A DNA stretch of 15,147 nucleotides from Pseudomonadota bacterium (GCA_023399465.1 JAEWPB010000147.1:1-15147), one strand, 5' to 3'. Positions 6,647-14,649 are shown, counted from the stretch's first letter. A program made the numbers and translations. The notes: generated by a model not told the origin, from the sequence alone.

Positions 6647-8427
6647 TGGAAAAAAACCGCAATTACTTCGTGGCAATTGCCCTGTCTGTGCTGATCGTTC
6701 TCGCCTGGCAGTTCTTTTACATGAACCCGAGGATCGAGGCCCAGCGCCAGGCTGAAGAGGCCCGTCTGGCCCAGCAGCAGACCCAGCAGACCACGACCCC
6801 GGCGGCCGGAACGGCCAGCGGCACCCTGCCCGGCACCACACCGGCAGCAGCGGAGGAAACCGTCGAGGAAGCACTGGCAAAGTCCGCCCGCGTGCCGATC
6901 GACACCCCTTCGCTCACGGGCTCCATCAACCTGACGGGCGCACGCTTTGACGACCTCAAGCTGAAACGCTACCGCGAGACGGTCAATCCGACCAGCCCGC
7001 TGATCACGCTGTTCAGCCCCGCCGACACCAAGGACGGCTATTTCACCGAACTCGGCTTCATTCAGGGTACGGATTCCGGTGCGGTTCCGGGTCCGGGTAC
7101 CGTCTGGACGCTGGCCCAGGGCGACAAGCTGACCGACAAGACGCCGATCACGCTGACCTACACCAATGAAAAGGGCGTCACCTTTACCCGCACGATCTCG
7201 GTCGACCCCGACTACATGTTCAAGGTCGACGACAAGATCGAGAATGCCGGCCAGGCCCCGATCACGCTGTCGTCCTATGGCCGCATCACGCGCAACAACA
7301 AGCCGACCACGCCGGCCGCCTACGTCCTGCATGAAGGCTTCATCGGCGTGCTCGGCAATCACGGTCTGGTCGAACCCACCTACGACTCGGTCGAGGAAGC
7401 CCCGTATACATCGGACAACGACAAGACCGGCTGGCTCGGCATCACCGACAAGTACTGGGCCTCGGCGCTCATCCCGCCGCAGACCGCCGAATATGACGCC
7501 CGGTTCTCGCACTTCACCGATGGCCAGCCCCGCTACCAGGCCGACTTCCGCGACCAGCCGATCACCATCGCTCCCGGCCAGACGCAGGACGTCAACAACC
7601 TGCTCTTCGCCGGCGCCAAGGAAGTGCCCGTCATCGATCGCTACGAGACGGAGTATCACATCCCCAAGTTCGACCGCATAATCGACTGGGGCTGGTTCTA
7701 CTTCATCACCAAGCCGATGTTCATGATGATGGACTTCTTCTATCGCTACTTCGGCAACTTCGGCATCGCCATCCTGATCACCACCATCGTGGTCAAGGCC
7801 CTCTTCTTCCCGCTTGCCAGCAAGCAGTACGCCTCGATGGCGAACATGAAGAAGGTCCAGCCGAAAATGGAAGAGCTGAAGGCCAAGTTCGGCGACGACC
7901 GGATGGGCCTGCAGCAGGCGATGATGCAGCTCTACAAGGACGAGAAGATCAATCCGCTGGCCGGCTGCTGGCCGATCCTTCTGCAGATTCCGGTGTTCTT
8001 CGCGCTCTACAAGGTGATCTACATCACCATCGAAATGCGCCATGCACCGTTCTTCGGCTGGATCCAGGACCTGTCGGCGCCCGATCCGACGACGGTCTTC
8101 AACCTCTTCGGCCTGTTGCCCTACGACGTTCCGATGTTCCTGCATATCGGCGTCTGGCCGCTGATCATGGGCGTCACCATGTTCCTGCAGATGCGCATGA
8201 ACCCGACGCCGCCGGATCCGACCCAGGCGATGCTGTTCAACTGGATGCCCGTCGTCTTCACCTTCATGCTGGCAAGCTTCCCCGCCGGTCTCGTGATCTA
8301 CTGGGCGTGGAACAACACGCTCTCGATCATGCAGCAGGGGATCATCATGCGGCGCCACGGCGTCAAGGTCGAACTCTTCGGCAACCTGAAGAACATGTTC
8401 AAGCGAAAGCCTGAACCAAGTAAATAA
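6646..8427 (+). CDS. yidC: membrane protein insertase YidC
   Basis: YidC inserts and folds inner-membrane proteins, alone or with SecYEG. This 593-aa form is of Gram-negative type: TM1 at about residues 7-26, a Pro/Thr/Ala/Gln-rich linker to about 80, and a periplasmic beta domain (about 90-340). The conserved insertase core follows, from about 350 to 570, with several membrane helices and the cytoplasmic hairpin SMANMKKVQPKMEELKAKFG. The groove arginine of E. coli YidC (IVRGIMYPL) is replaced by lysine, K384, in VVKALFFPL, which keeps the positive charge. The C-terminus is basic (FKRKPEPSK). ATGs occur at 6643 and 6646; AGGA at 6635 is better spaced for 6646. A strong terminator follows, so the operon probably ends here. 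Confidence 0.98.
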   Translation: MEKNRNYFVAIALSVLIVLAWQFFYMNPRIEAQRQAEEARLAQQQTQQTTTPAAGTASGTLPGTTPAAAEETVEEALAKSARVPIDTPSLTGSINLTGARFDDLKLKRYRETVNPTSPLITLFSPADTKDGYFTELGFIQGTDSGAVPGPGTVWTLAQGDKLTDKTPITLTYTNEKGVTFTRTISVDPDYMFKVDDKIENAGQAPITLSSYGRITRNNKPTTPAAYVLHEGFIGVLGNHGLVEPTYDSVEEAPYTSDNDKTGWLGITDKYWASALIPPQTAEYDARFSHFTDGQPRYQADFRDQPITIAPGQTQDVNNLLFAGAKEVPVIDRYETEYHIPKFDRIIDWGWFYFITKPMFMMMDFFYRYFGNFGIAILITTIVVKALFFPLASKQYASMANMKKVQPKMEELKAKFGDDRMGLQQAMMQLYKDEKINPLAGCWPILLQIPVFFALYKVIYITIEMRHAPFFGWIQDLSAPDPTTVFNLFGLLPYDVPMFLHIGVWPLIMGVTMFLQMRMNPTPPDPTQAMLFNWMPVVFTFMLASFPAGLVIYWAWNNTLSIMQQGIIMRRHGVKVELFGNLKNMFKRKPEPSK

Positions 8428-8434
8428 CTCGAGA

Positions 8435-8463
8435 AGCCCCGGCCCAGCGCCGGGGCTTTTTTT
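8435..8463 (+). terminator. intrinsic terminator after yidC
   Basis: AGCCCCGGC and GCCGGGGCT form a 9-bp stem around CCAGC, followed by a run of seven T (8457-8463). It begins 8 nt past the yidC stop and separates the rpmH operon from the permease and engB genes. Confidence 0.95.
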
Positions 8464-8492
8464 ACACCCTCCGTTCACACCGCTCCAAAACA

Positions 8493-8508
8493 CGACATCG
8501 CGATGTCG
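8493..8508. promoter_or_regulatory. 16-bp perfect palindrome upstream of the EamA permease gene
   Basis: CGACATCGCGATGTCG is a perfect inverted repeat in the 149-nt gap between the yidC terminator and the permease start. It is too short and without a T-run to be a terminator, and could be an operator. No clear sigma70 boxes stand out beside it. Confidence 0.35.
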
Positions 8509-8612
8509 CGAAGAAGGACGGACGACGCAGCGCCAGAGGTTACGCTGAAGTCGCCGGAACTTCCCGTTCGCGTGCATCTTCTTTCGCTACGCATTTCTTC
8601 GAGGATACCGAC

Positions 8613-9527
8613 ATGGCAGACCGCTCCGCAGCAACGCAAACGGCAAGCAGCGCCGGCGCCGAGCGGCTGGGGGCGGTCCTCGTTTTCGGCGCGGCATTCT
8701 TCTGGAGCTTCGGTGGCGCGATCGCCCGGTTCCTCGACACCACTGACAACTGGACAATCGTGTTCTGGAGATCGCTCTTTGCCGTGTCCTTCCTCCTCGC
8801 ATTCATGCTGATGCGCGATGGCCCGCGGGGAACGGTCAGCCTTTTCCGCAACATGGGATGGCCGGGGATCGCCGTTGGCCTCAGCTTCGCCACTGCCTCG
8901 ACCTGCTTCATCATCGCGATCTCCTACACGACCGTCGCCAATGTCCTGTTGATCCAGGCCGGCGTTCCCCTCCTTGCGGCCCTTATCGCCTGGATATTCT
9001 ACCGCGAGCGCGTGTCCCTCTTCACCTGGATGGCGATTGCAGCGGTGATCGCTGGCGTCGCCATCATGGTGTCGGGGTCACTCACCGGTGCAGTTTCGCC
9101 GATCGGCGACGCGCTCGCGCTTCTGATCGCCACCGTCTTCGCGCTGACCACCGTGGTCACCCGCCGCTACACCAACGTCCGCATGACCCCTGCCGCCTGC
9201 TTCGGCGCCATCGTATCCTGTGCGGTCGCGGCGACGCAGGCCGATAGCCTCGCCGTCACCACCGCCGAGCTGGGGCTCCTCTTCGTCTTCGGGACCGTCA
9301 ATCTCGGCCTCGGCATGGCGCTGTTCGTCACCGGAGCGCGCCTCATCCCCGCGGCGCTTGCCGCCTTGCTTGGCACGGCAGAGACGATGATGGCCCCGTT
9401 GTGGGTCGCCATCATTCACGGCGAGATCCCGAATGGACGGGCGATAGCCGGCGGCTTCATCATCCTTGCTGCCCTGCTCTCCTACCTCTGGGTGGAATTC
9501 CGTCGCCAGCAGGCCCGGAACGCCTGA
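8613..9527 (+). CDS. EamA/DMT family permease
   Basis: This 304-aa integral membrane protein of the drug/metabolite transporter superfamily has two EamA repeats and about ten predicted helices. Recognisable features are LGAVLVFGAAFFWSFGG in helix 1, SYTTVANVLLIQAGVPLLAA closing the first repeat, and ALAALLGTAETMMAPLWVAI in the second. The substrate is not predictable; relatives export amino acids, purines or other small metabolites. ATG 8613 has GAGG about 8 nt ahead. The gene is 84 nt upstream of engB on the same strand, so the two may be cotranscribed, although their functions are unrelated. It follows a terminator, so it should have its own promoter. Confidence 0.92.
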   Translation: MADRSAATQTASSAGAERLGAVLVFGAAFFWSFGGAIARFLDTTDNWTIVFWRSLFAVSFLLAFMLMRDGPRGTVSLFRNMGWPGIAVGLSFATASTCFIIAISYTTVANVLLIQAGVPLLAALIAWIFYRERVSLFTWMAIAAVIAGVAIMVSGSLTGAVSPIGDALALLIATVFALTTVVTRRYTNVRMTPAACFGAIVSCAVAATQADSLAVTTAELGLLFVFGTVNLGLGMALFVTGARLIPAALAALLGTAETMMAPLWVAIIHGEIPNGRAIAGGFIILAALLSYLWVEFRRQQARNA

Positions 9528-9611
9528 AAACCGCACGAAAAGCCGGCAAGCCTTGACATTGTCGCCCAAAACCTTGAAGCCACATGCCTGCAAGAAAGGC
9601 ACGACGCTCCC

Positions 9612-10271
9612 ATGTCCGACATAAATCCAAACGACCAAAAGCCCCTGTTCGGCCGCCCCTGGATCTTCATCCGCGGCGTGCCCTCCATGAAGTTCCTCCC
9701 GCCGGAGGGGCCTTTCGAGGTGGCTTTTGCCGGGCGCTCCAATGTCGGCAAGTCGTCGCTGATCAACGCGCTCGTCGGGCAGAAGGGACTGGCGCGTACC
9801 TCGAATACGCCCGGGCGCACCCAGGAACTCAACTATTTCGTGCCCGACGGCTATTCGGGCGAAGCAGGCGACCTGCCGCCGATGGCACTGGTCGACATGC
9901 CGGGCTATGGCTATGCCCAGGCCCCGAAAGAGCAGGTCGATGCCTGGACCAAACTCGTTTTCGACTATCTGCGCGGCCGCGCCACGCTGAAGCGCGTCTA
10001 CGTGCTGATCGACTCGCGCCATGGCATCAAGAAGAACGACGACGACGTGCTGGACCTGCTCGACAAGGCCGCCGTCTCCTATCAGGTGGTGCTGACCAAG
10101 ACCGACAAGATCAAGGAACCCGGCGTAAACCGTCTGATCGATGAAACGCTGGAGAAGATCCGCAAGCGCCCCGCCGCATATCCTGTCGTCCTGGCAACCT
10201 CGTCGGAAAAGGCATCGGGGCTCGACGTGCTGCGCCAGGCGATTGCCGAAACGGTCGGATATCCCGGCTGA
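9612..10271 (+). CDS. engB: ribosome biogenesis GTP-binding protein EngB/YsxC/YihA
   Basis: This 219-aa TrmE-Era-EngA-like GTPase is needed for late 50S subunit assembly. All nucleotide motifs are in place: G1 GRSNVGKS (41-48), the switch I region TSNTPGRTQELNYF (63-76), G3 DMPGYG (95-100), G4 TKTD (162-165) and a G5-like ATSSEKASG near 197-205. The length suits the family. A GAAAGG site lies about 12 nt ahead of ATG 9612. It is convergent with the anti-sigma gene, with only 11 nt between the two stops. Placement near yidC and argB is typical of Rhizobiaceae chromosomes. Confidence 0.97.
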   Translation: MSDINPNDQKPLFGRPWIFIRGVPSMKFLPPEGPFEVAFAGRSNVGKSSLINALVGQKGLARTSNTPGRTQELNYFVPDGYSGEAGDLPPMALVDMPGYGYAQAPKEQVDAWTKLVFDYLRGRATLKRVYVLIDSRHGIKKNDDDVLDLLDKAAVSYQVVLTKTDKIKEPGVNRLIDETLEKIRKRPAAYPVVLATSSEKASGLDVLRQAIAETVGYPG

Positions 10272-10282
10272 CGACAGCCGCC

Positions 10283-10996
10283 TCAAGGACGATGAGCGGC
10301 TCCTTGCACGATATAGGGGCCCGATGCCGTGCCGGTCGGCGAGCCGCCAACCGGTTCCAGACTGACTGCCAAGGTCGAGCCCGAGGCGATTTCAGAACGC
10401 AGGGCGGCCGGAACTTCGATATCGCCGGCATCAGCCTGGCGCAGGACACCAAGCGACCGCGCAGGCTGGTCGCCCTTCAGCAACCACAACTGCAACGCTC
10501 CGCCACCCGGTCTGGCTGGGGCGGCCGGCGCCAGATGCATCTTTCCGGTCTTGTCATCATAGATTGCGCTGAGAGTGAAGGCATTGCCGCTGCCGGTCAG
10601 TTCGGCCACCAGCGCAGCTGACCGCTCGCCGCCGGACGGCGCCAGATTGGCTTTCATGAAGCCTATACCCGCGGCAACCAGCATCGATGCAATTGCCAGG
10701 AACCGCCATGTCACGAGCGAATTCCAGAATCGGGAAAAACCGCCGGCGGAGGCAGGCCGGGGGCCACTTTCCTGGAGTTCGAGGGCTTCGCGATGGCGGG
10801 AGTCGATGCCGGGATCATCGCTGAAAGTGGAGACGCTTTTCGCCCAGCGATTGACGATCGCCGCAAAGCCGAGGTCGTGCATCATCCGCTCTTCGACCTT
10901 GCGCCGCTCTTCGGGAGAAAGCGCGCCGAGCACATATTCACCGGCAATTACTTCATCGCGGGAGCGCGCTCCCTTGCTCTCGTCAGACGATGTCAT
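10283..10996 (-). CDS. RskA-type anti-sigma factor, no adjacent sigma gene
   Basis: This 237-aa membrane-anchored regulator should hold an ECF sigma factor inactive. The N-terminal cytoplasmic part has the anti-sigma domain pattern SRDEVIAGEYVLGALSPEER (about residues 12-31), without a CHCC zinc motif. One membrane helix lies at about 97-115, and the C-terminal domain (about 125-233) matches the anti-sigma-K (RskA) fold with GGALQLWLLKGDQPARSLG. In this family a sigma gene usually sits next door; here the neighbours are engB and argB. ATG 10996 has AGGAAG 10 nt upstream; a GTG at 11020 in the same frame is an alternative. A GGAAC-N17-CGTT motif in front suggests general-stress control. The family is confident; the cognate sigma is unknown. 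Confidence 0.88.
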   Translation of the reverse strand: MTSSDESKGARSRDEVIAGEYVLGALSPEERRKVEERMMHDLGFAAIVNRWAKSVSTFSDDPGIDSRHREALELQESGPRPASAGGFSRFWNSLVTWRFLAIASMLVAAGIGFMKANLAPSGGERSAALVAELTGSGNAFTLSAIYDDKTGKMHLAPAAPARPGGGALQLWLLKGDQPARSLGVLRQADAGDIEVPAALRSEIASGSTLAVSLEPVGGSPTGTASGPYIVQGAAHRP

Positions 10997-11049
10997 CGAG
11001 ACAGAACTTCCTTTCCGCACCCGCTCCCTCGCGCGGCCTCCCCGTTCTT

Positions 11050-11075
11050 AACGCCATACAATGCGGATCAGTTCC
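11050..11075 (-). promoter_or_regulatory. EcfG/RpoE2-type general stress promoter for the anti-sigma gene
   Basis: On the minus strand GGAAC (11075-11071) is followed by exactly 17 nt and CGTT (11053-11050). This agrees with the known alphaproteobacterial EcfG consensus GGAAC-N16/17-CGTT. Transcription would start near 11043, about 47 nt ahead of the preferred ATG at 10996. The orientation and distance fit only the anti-sigma gene. Confidence 0.65.
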
Positions 11076-11253
11076 TTCGAAAAAGATCCCGGAACGCCGA
11101 ACGGGAACTGCTCTCTGAAAGCATACGCCTCATCGAATTCGGACGCCACAACCGATCAATGCACACCGCCGGGGCGATTTATCTTTTGCTGCGATTATTC
11201 CCTCGCCGGGCAAGTTGGGATAAAAGGCCGCCACGAACTTCGAGGGGATCCCC

Positions 11254-12141
11254 ATGACCGCATCCGAAAGCGAAATCCAGGCTAGGCTTCTGGCGCAGGC
11301 GTTGCCCTTCATGCAACGCTATGAAAACAAGACCATCGTGGTGAAGTACGGCGGCCACGCCATGGGCAATGCGGAACTCGGCAAGGCTTTCGCCGGCGAC
11401 ATCGCGCTTCTGAAGCAGTCCGGCGTCAACCCCATCGTCGTCCACGGAGGCGGCCCGCAGATCGGCGCGATGCTGACCAAGATGGGCATCGAGTCGAAAT
11501 TCGAGGGCGGCCTGCGTGTCACCGACGAAAAGACCGTCGAGATCGTCGAAATGGTTCTCGCCGGCTCGATCAACAAGGAAATCGTCGCGCTGATCAACCA
11601 GACCGGCGAATGGGCGATCGGCCTCTGCGGCAAGGACGGCAACATGGTCTTTGCCGAAAAGGCACGCAAGACCATCGTCGATCCCGATTCCAACATCGAG
11701 CGCATCCTCGATCTCGGCTTCGTCGGTGAAGTCGCGGAAGTAGACCGAACGCTGATCGACCTGCTCGCCAAGTCAGAGATGATCCCGGTGATCGCGCCAG
11801 TCGCTCCGGGTCGCGACGGCCACACCTACAACATCAATGCCGATACCTTTGCCGGCGCAATCGCCGGCGCGCTGCGTGCGACCCGCCTGCTGTTCCTCAC
11901 GGACGTGCCCGGTGTGCTCGACAAGCGCGGCGAACTGATCAAGGAGCTTTCGGTCGCCGAGGCACGGGCACTCATCAAGGACGGCACGATTTCCGGCGGC
12001 ATGATCCCCAAGGTCGAAACCTGCATCGACGCGATCAATGCCGGCGTTCAGGGCGTCGTCATCCTCAACGGCAAGACGCCCCATTCGGTACTGCTCGAGA
12101 TCTTTACCGAAGGCGGTGCGGGAACCCTGATCGTTCCCTGA
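11254..12141 (+). CDS. argB: acetylglutamate kinase
   Basis: ArgB phosphorylates N-acetyl-L-glutamate with ATP, the second step of arginine synthesis, in the cytosol. The 295-aa protein shows VVKYGGHAM (29-37) and VHGGGPQIG (63-71) for phosphate binding, RVTDEKTVEIVEMVL, NINADTFAGAIAGAL and GGMIPKVETCIDA. The N-terminal helix (ARLLAQALPFMQRYENK) and the C-terminal HSVLLEIFTEGGAGT are features of arginine-feedback-inhibited enzymes, so inhibition by arginine is likely (inference from family). ATG 11254 follows GAGGGG. No other arg gene is in view. The 258-nt gap to the divergent anti-sigma gene should contain its promoter, but I see no clear boxes for it. A strong terminator follows. Confidence 0.98.
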   Translation: MTASESEIQARLLAQALPFMQRYENKTIVVKYGGHAMGNAELGKAFAGDIALLKQSGVNPIVVHGGGPQIGAMLTKMGIESKFEGGLRVTDEKTVEIVEMVLAGSINKEIVALINQTGEWAIGLCGKDGNMVFAEKARKTIVDPDSNIERILDLGFVGEVAEVDRTLIDLLAKSEMIPVIAPVAPGRDGHTYNINADTFAGAIAGALRATRLLFLTDVPGVLDKRGELIKELSVAEARALIKDGTISGGMIPKVETCIDAINAGVQGVVILNGKTPHSVLLEIFTEGGAGTLIVP

Positions 12142-12162
12142 CCGGCAGAAAACGAGATTCAC

Positions 12163-12200
12163 AAGGCCCGGAACGCCCCTCGTTCCGGGCCTTTTCTTTT
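12163..12200 (+). terminator. intrinsic terminator after argB
   Basis: AAGGCCCGGAACG and CGTTCCGGGCCTT form a perfect 13-bp stem around CCCCT, followed by TTTTCTTTT. On the minus strand it lies just past the end of the convergent ICL/PEP-mutase gene, so it may stop transcription from both sides. Confidence 0.95.
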
Positions 12201-12222
12201 GCCGCTGTCTTCACCGGAAGAG

Positions 12223-12993
12223 CTAGCCGCGCCGATAGATCGCCTGCGCTTCCTCGCCGAGTCTCCGGATCATCTCCCGATAGGGAATGGGGCCATAGCT
12301 GATGCGGCTGACTCCGAGCGCGGCAAGTTCGTCGAGCGACGGCCCGTCCGGCCTCATCATGATGTTGACCGGCAACGTCACCTCGGCGCAGAGCCGCTCG
12401 ATCAAGGACTTATCGGCGAGTCCGGGCACGAAAAAGCCGCTGGCGCCGGCCTCGGCAAAGGCATTTGCCCGCTCGATCACCTGATCGTACAGATCGGGAT
12501 GGCGCTGGGGATCATTCTCCTGGAGGAACAGATCGGTGCGCGCATTGATGAAAAACGGCATGCCACGCTGATCCGCCATTTCGCGGATGGCCCGGATACG
12601 GGCCACCTGCTCGGCGAGCGGGTGCACGCCCGTGCCCCCGAGCACCTGATCCTCGAAATTGATGCCGACCACGCCGATATCGATGATCTGTGCCGCGTTG
12701 AGGGCAACGTCCTCCGGTTCCTCGGCAAAGCCGCCTTCGAAATCGATCGTCACCGGCAATTCAGACACCGCCACGATCGACCGGGCGATATCGACCAGTT
12801 GCAACAGCGGCATCTCCTGCCCGTCGGCGAAGCCCTGGGCGGCGGCGACCGACCAACTGCCCGTGGCCAGCGCTTTCGCGCCGGCAGCAGCAATGCAACG
12901 CGCACTGCCCGCATCCCAGATATTGTAGAGAACAAGCGGGTCGCCCTTGATGTGCAGGGCTGCGAATGTCTCGGCCTTGTGGCGCTGATCCAT
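12223..12993 (-). CDS. isocitrate lyase/PEP mutase superfamily enzyme
   Basis: This 256-aa TIM-barrel enzyme of the ICL/PEP-mutase superfamily acts on C-C or C-P bonds of small carboxylates. Visible motifs are LYNIWDAGSAR (22-32), IDFEGGF (83-89) and GINFEDQ (110-116) for metal binding, and FFINARTD. The KKCGH catalytic loop of isocitrate and methylisocitrate lyases is absent: the chain runs EDQVLGGTGVHPLAEQ instead, so it is not a true isocitrate lyase. It belongs with the many uncharacterised relatives of PEP mutase, oxaloacetate decarboxylase and carboxyphosphonoenolpyruvate mutase. ATG 12993 is preceded by GGGGAGG at 5 nt. Its start overlaps the methyltransferase stop (TGATG), which indicates translational coupling. 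The substrate cannot be told. Confidence 0.88.
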   Translation of the reverse strand: MDQRHKAETFAALHIKGDPLVLYNIWDAGSARCIAAAGAKALATGSWSVAAAQGFADGQEMPLLQLVDIARSIVAVSELPVTIDFEGGFAEEPEDVALNAAQIIDIGVVGINFEDQVLGGTGVHPLAEQVARIRAIREMADQRGMPFFINARTDLFLQENDPQRHPDLYDQVIERANAFAEAGASGFFVPGLADKSLIERLCAEVTLPVNIMMRPDGPSLDELAALGVSRISYGPIPYREMIRRLGEEAQAIYRRG

Positions 12994-13541
12994 CATATCC
13001 TCCCCTCGAACAATCCGACCGGTCGTATCCGGCCTTCGTGCCGCAACAGCCATTGCTTGCGTTCAAGCCCGCCGGCATAGCCCGTCAGCGATCCATCCGA
13101 TCCGATGACCCGATGACAGGGGATGACGATGGCAATGCGATTGGTGGCGTTCGCTCGCGCAACCGCTCGCACCGCGGAAACGCTGCCGATCGTCCGCGCA
13201 ACCTCGGCATAGGAGCGCGTTTCGCCGAACGGAATATTCAGCAACTCGCCCCACACCTGTTGCTCGAAAGCGGTGCCGTCAGGAGCAAGCGGAGTTTCGA
13301 AAGCCTGGAGGCGACCGGCAAAATAGGCCTCCAGTTCTTCATCCATATGATCGATAGCAGGCGTACGCCCCATGCCGATTGTCGAGCGCGTCCGCTGCTG
13401 CAAGCGGCGCAATTCGCTCGGCAGGGCATTGCGATCGTGGAACTCAAGAAGGTGCACGTGGCTCCGGTTGGCGACCGCGATCATCGATCCCACGGGCGTT
13501 TCGATCCAATCGGCCAACAGTTCCTCACGTCCCTCGGACAT
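12993..13541 (-). CDS. ogt: methylated-DNA--protein-cysteine methyltransferase
   Basis: This suicide repair enzyme moves the alkyl group from O6-alkylguanine in DNA to its own cysteine. The 182-aa form has an N-terminal domain beginning WIETPVGSM and the DNA-binding C-terminal half with FGETRSYAEVARTIGS (about 105-120). The active site IPCHRVIGSDG has acceptor C142, followed by SLTGYAGGLERKQWLLRHE with the conserved glutamate. The frame is open to 13625 with ATGs at 13625, 13610 and 13601; I prefer 13541, which gives the usual Ogt length and has AAAGG 8 nt ahead. It lacks the Ada metal-binding and AraC domains. It overlaps the next gene by one base and follows an EamA gene 108 nt away on the same strand. 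Confidence 0.95.
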   Translation of the reverse strand: MSEGREELLADWIETPVGSMIAVANRSHVHLLEFHDRNALPSELRRLQQRTRSTIGMGRTPAIDHMDEELEAYFAGRLQAFETPLAPDGTAFEQQVWGELLNIPFGETRSYAEVARTIGSVSAVRAVARANATNRIAIVIPCHRVIGSDGSLTGYAGGLERKQWLLRHEGRIRPVGLFEGRI

Positions 13542-13649
13542 GACCGGCGCCTTTCCAGTGAGCCGTGCAAACGGCGGCGAGAAAGCCGCTCGATGATTCA
13601 TAACCCGCATTGGGTCGTGCTTCAATGACGCGCGATGCGCCCGCCGGGA

Positions 13650-14552
13650 CTACAGCAGCAACAGCAGCAGGACGCCGGTCACGATCAGCAAGCAGCCGGC
13701 GACCTCCAACCGGTTGATCCGCTCGCGAAACAGGAAAACCGAGGCGGCGAAGGTGAAGAGCAGTTCGATCTGCCCCAATGCCCGGACATAGGCGACTTGC
13801 TGCAACGTCATCGCGGTGAACCAGCAGATCGAACCGAGAACACCGGCGAGACCGACGAGTGCCGACGAACGCCAGGAACGGATGACCTTGCCGATTTCGG
13901 CGCGGTCCCTGATCAGCATCCACACCAGCATGAACACCGTCTGAAAGGCGGTAACGCAAGCGAGCGTCACCGCCGCCTGCATGATCGGGTTCGGCCCGCC
14001 GAGCGAAAGGGACGCGGAACGATAGGCGACCGCGGAGATACCGAAGATCGCCCCCGACGCCACCCCGATGACGGCCGTTCGCCCTGTCATCGCCTCGAGC
14101 AGGTTGCGCCATGAAAGCGGCATGCGCGCCACGGAGATCAACATCACGCCGAAGACGCCGACGACGATCGCTCCGATTGTCCCGGGAGTGAGCCGCTCGC
14201 CGAGAAGAACGAGGCCGAAGAGCGCCGCCTGGACCGGCTCCGTCTTGGAATAGGCGGTACCGACCGCGAAATTGCGCAGCGAGAAGAGATACACCAGCAT
14301 AATCGTCGCGAAAATCTGCGCGATACCGCCAACGACCGCCCAGAACGCAAAGGTCCAATTGAGATCGGGAAATGAAAACGCGGCTAAGTAGTGGAGGCCG
14401 AGCACATAGACGACGGCGACCGGAAATCCGTAGCCGAAGCGCACGAAGCTCGCACCCGTGGTACCGAGTGAACTGCGCAAATGTTTTTGCAGCGCCGAAC
14501 GCATGTTCTGCAGGAACGCGGCGGCGATGGTGATGATGACCCAGGCTTCCAT
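13650..14552 (-). CDS. EamA/DMT family permease
   Basis: This 300-aa, very hydrophobic membrane protein has about ten predicted helices in two EamA repeats. It begins MEAWVIITIAAAFLQNMRSA and ends in a leucine run (TGVLLLLLL). Features include FAVGTAYSKTEPVQAALFGL and LGERLTP at the end of repeat one, and YVRALGQIELLFTFAASVFL with FRERINRLEVAG in repeat two. It is of a different subgroup from the permease at 8613-9527, with no close likeness by eye. The substrate is unknown. A GGAG lies close (3 nt) ahead of ATG 14552. It is divergent from the nucleotidase gene and upstream of ogt on the same strand, so it may head a three-gene transcript. Confidence 0.92.
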   Translation of the reverse strand: MEAWVIITIAAAFLQNMRSALQKHLRSSLGTTGASFVRFGYGFPVAVVYVLGLHYLAAFSFPDLNWTFAFWAVVGGIAQIFATIMLVYLFSLRNFAVGTAYSKTEPVQAALFGLVLLGERLTPGTIGAIVVGVFGVMLISVARMPLSWRNLLEAMTGRTAVIGVASGAIFGISAVAYRSASLSLGGPNPIMQAAVTLACVTAFQTVFMLVWMLIRDRAEIGKVIRSWRSSALVGLAGVLGSICWFTAMTLQQVAYVRALGQIELLFTFAASVFLFRERINRLEVAGCLLIVTGVLLLLLL

Positions 14553-14649
14553 TCGCTCCGGGTATCATGGTGCCCCGTGGTCGGCAAGGCAGCAAAAAAT
14601 GCCGCATTGACCATTTTCCTCCATGATCGCTCCATGCCATAAGGAAGGC

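Noticed and set aside
6517..8577. 686-codon minus-strand open frame opposite rnpA and yidC
   Set aside because: It runs through the yidC terminator and is rich in His, Asp, Arg and Gly as expected for antisense of GC-rich code. The plus-strand YidC is unambiguous.
9078..10286. 402-codon minus-strand open frame opposite the EamA and engB genes
   Set aside because: It is an antisense shadow of two genes with clear motifs and has none of its own.
12199..13080. 293-codon plus-strand open frame opposite the ICL/PEP-mutase gene
   Set aside because: It starts inside the argB terminator region and has no family motifs. The minus frame carries the metal-binding motifs and a strong ribosome-binding site.
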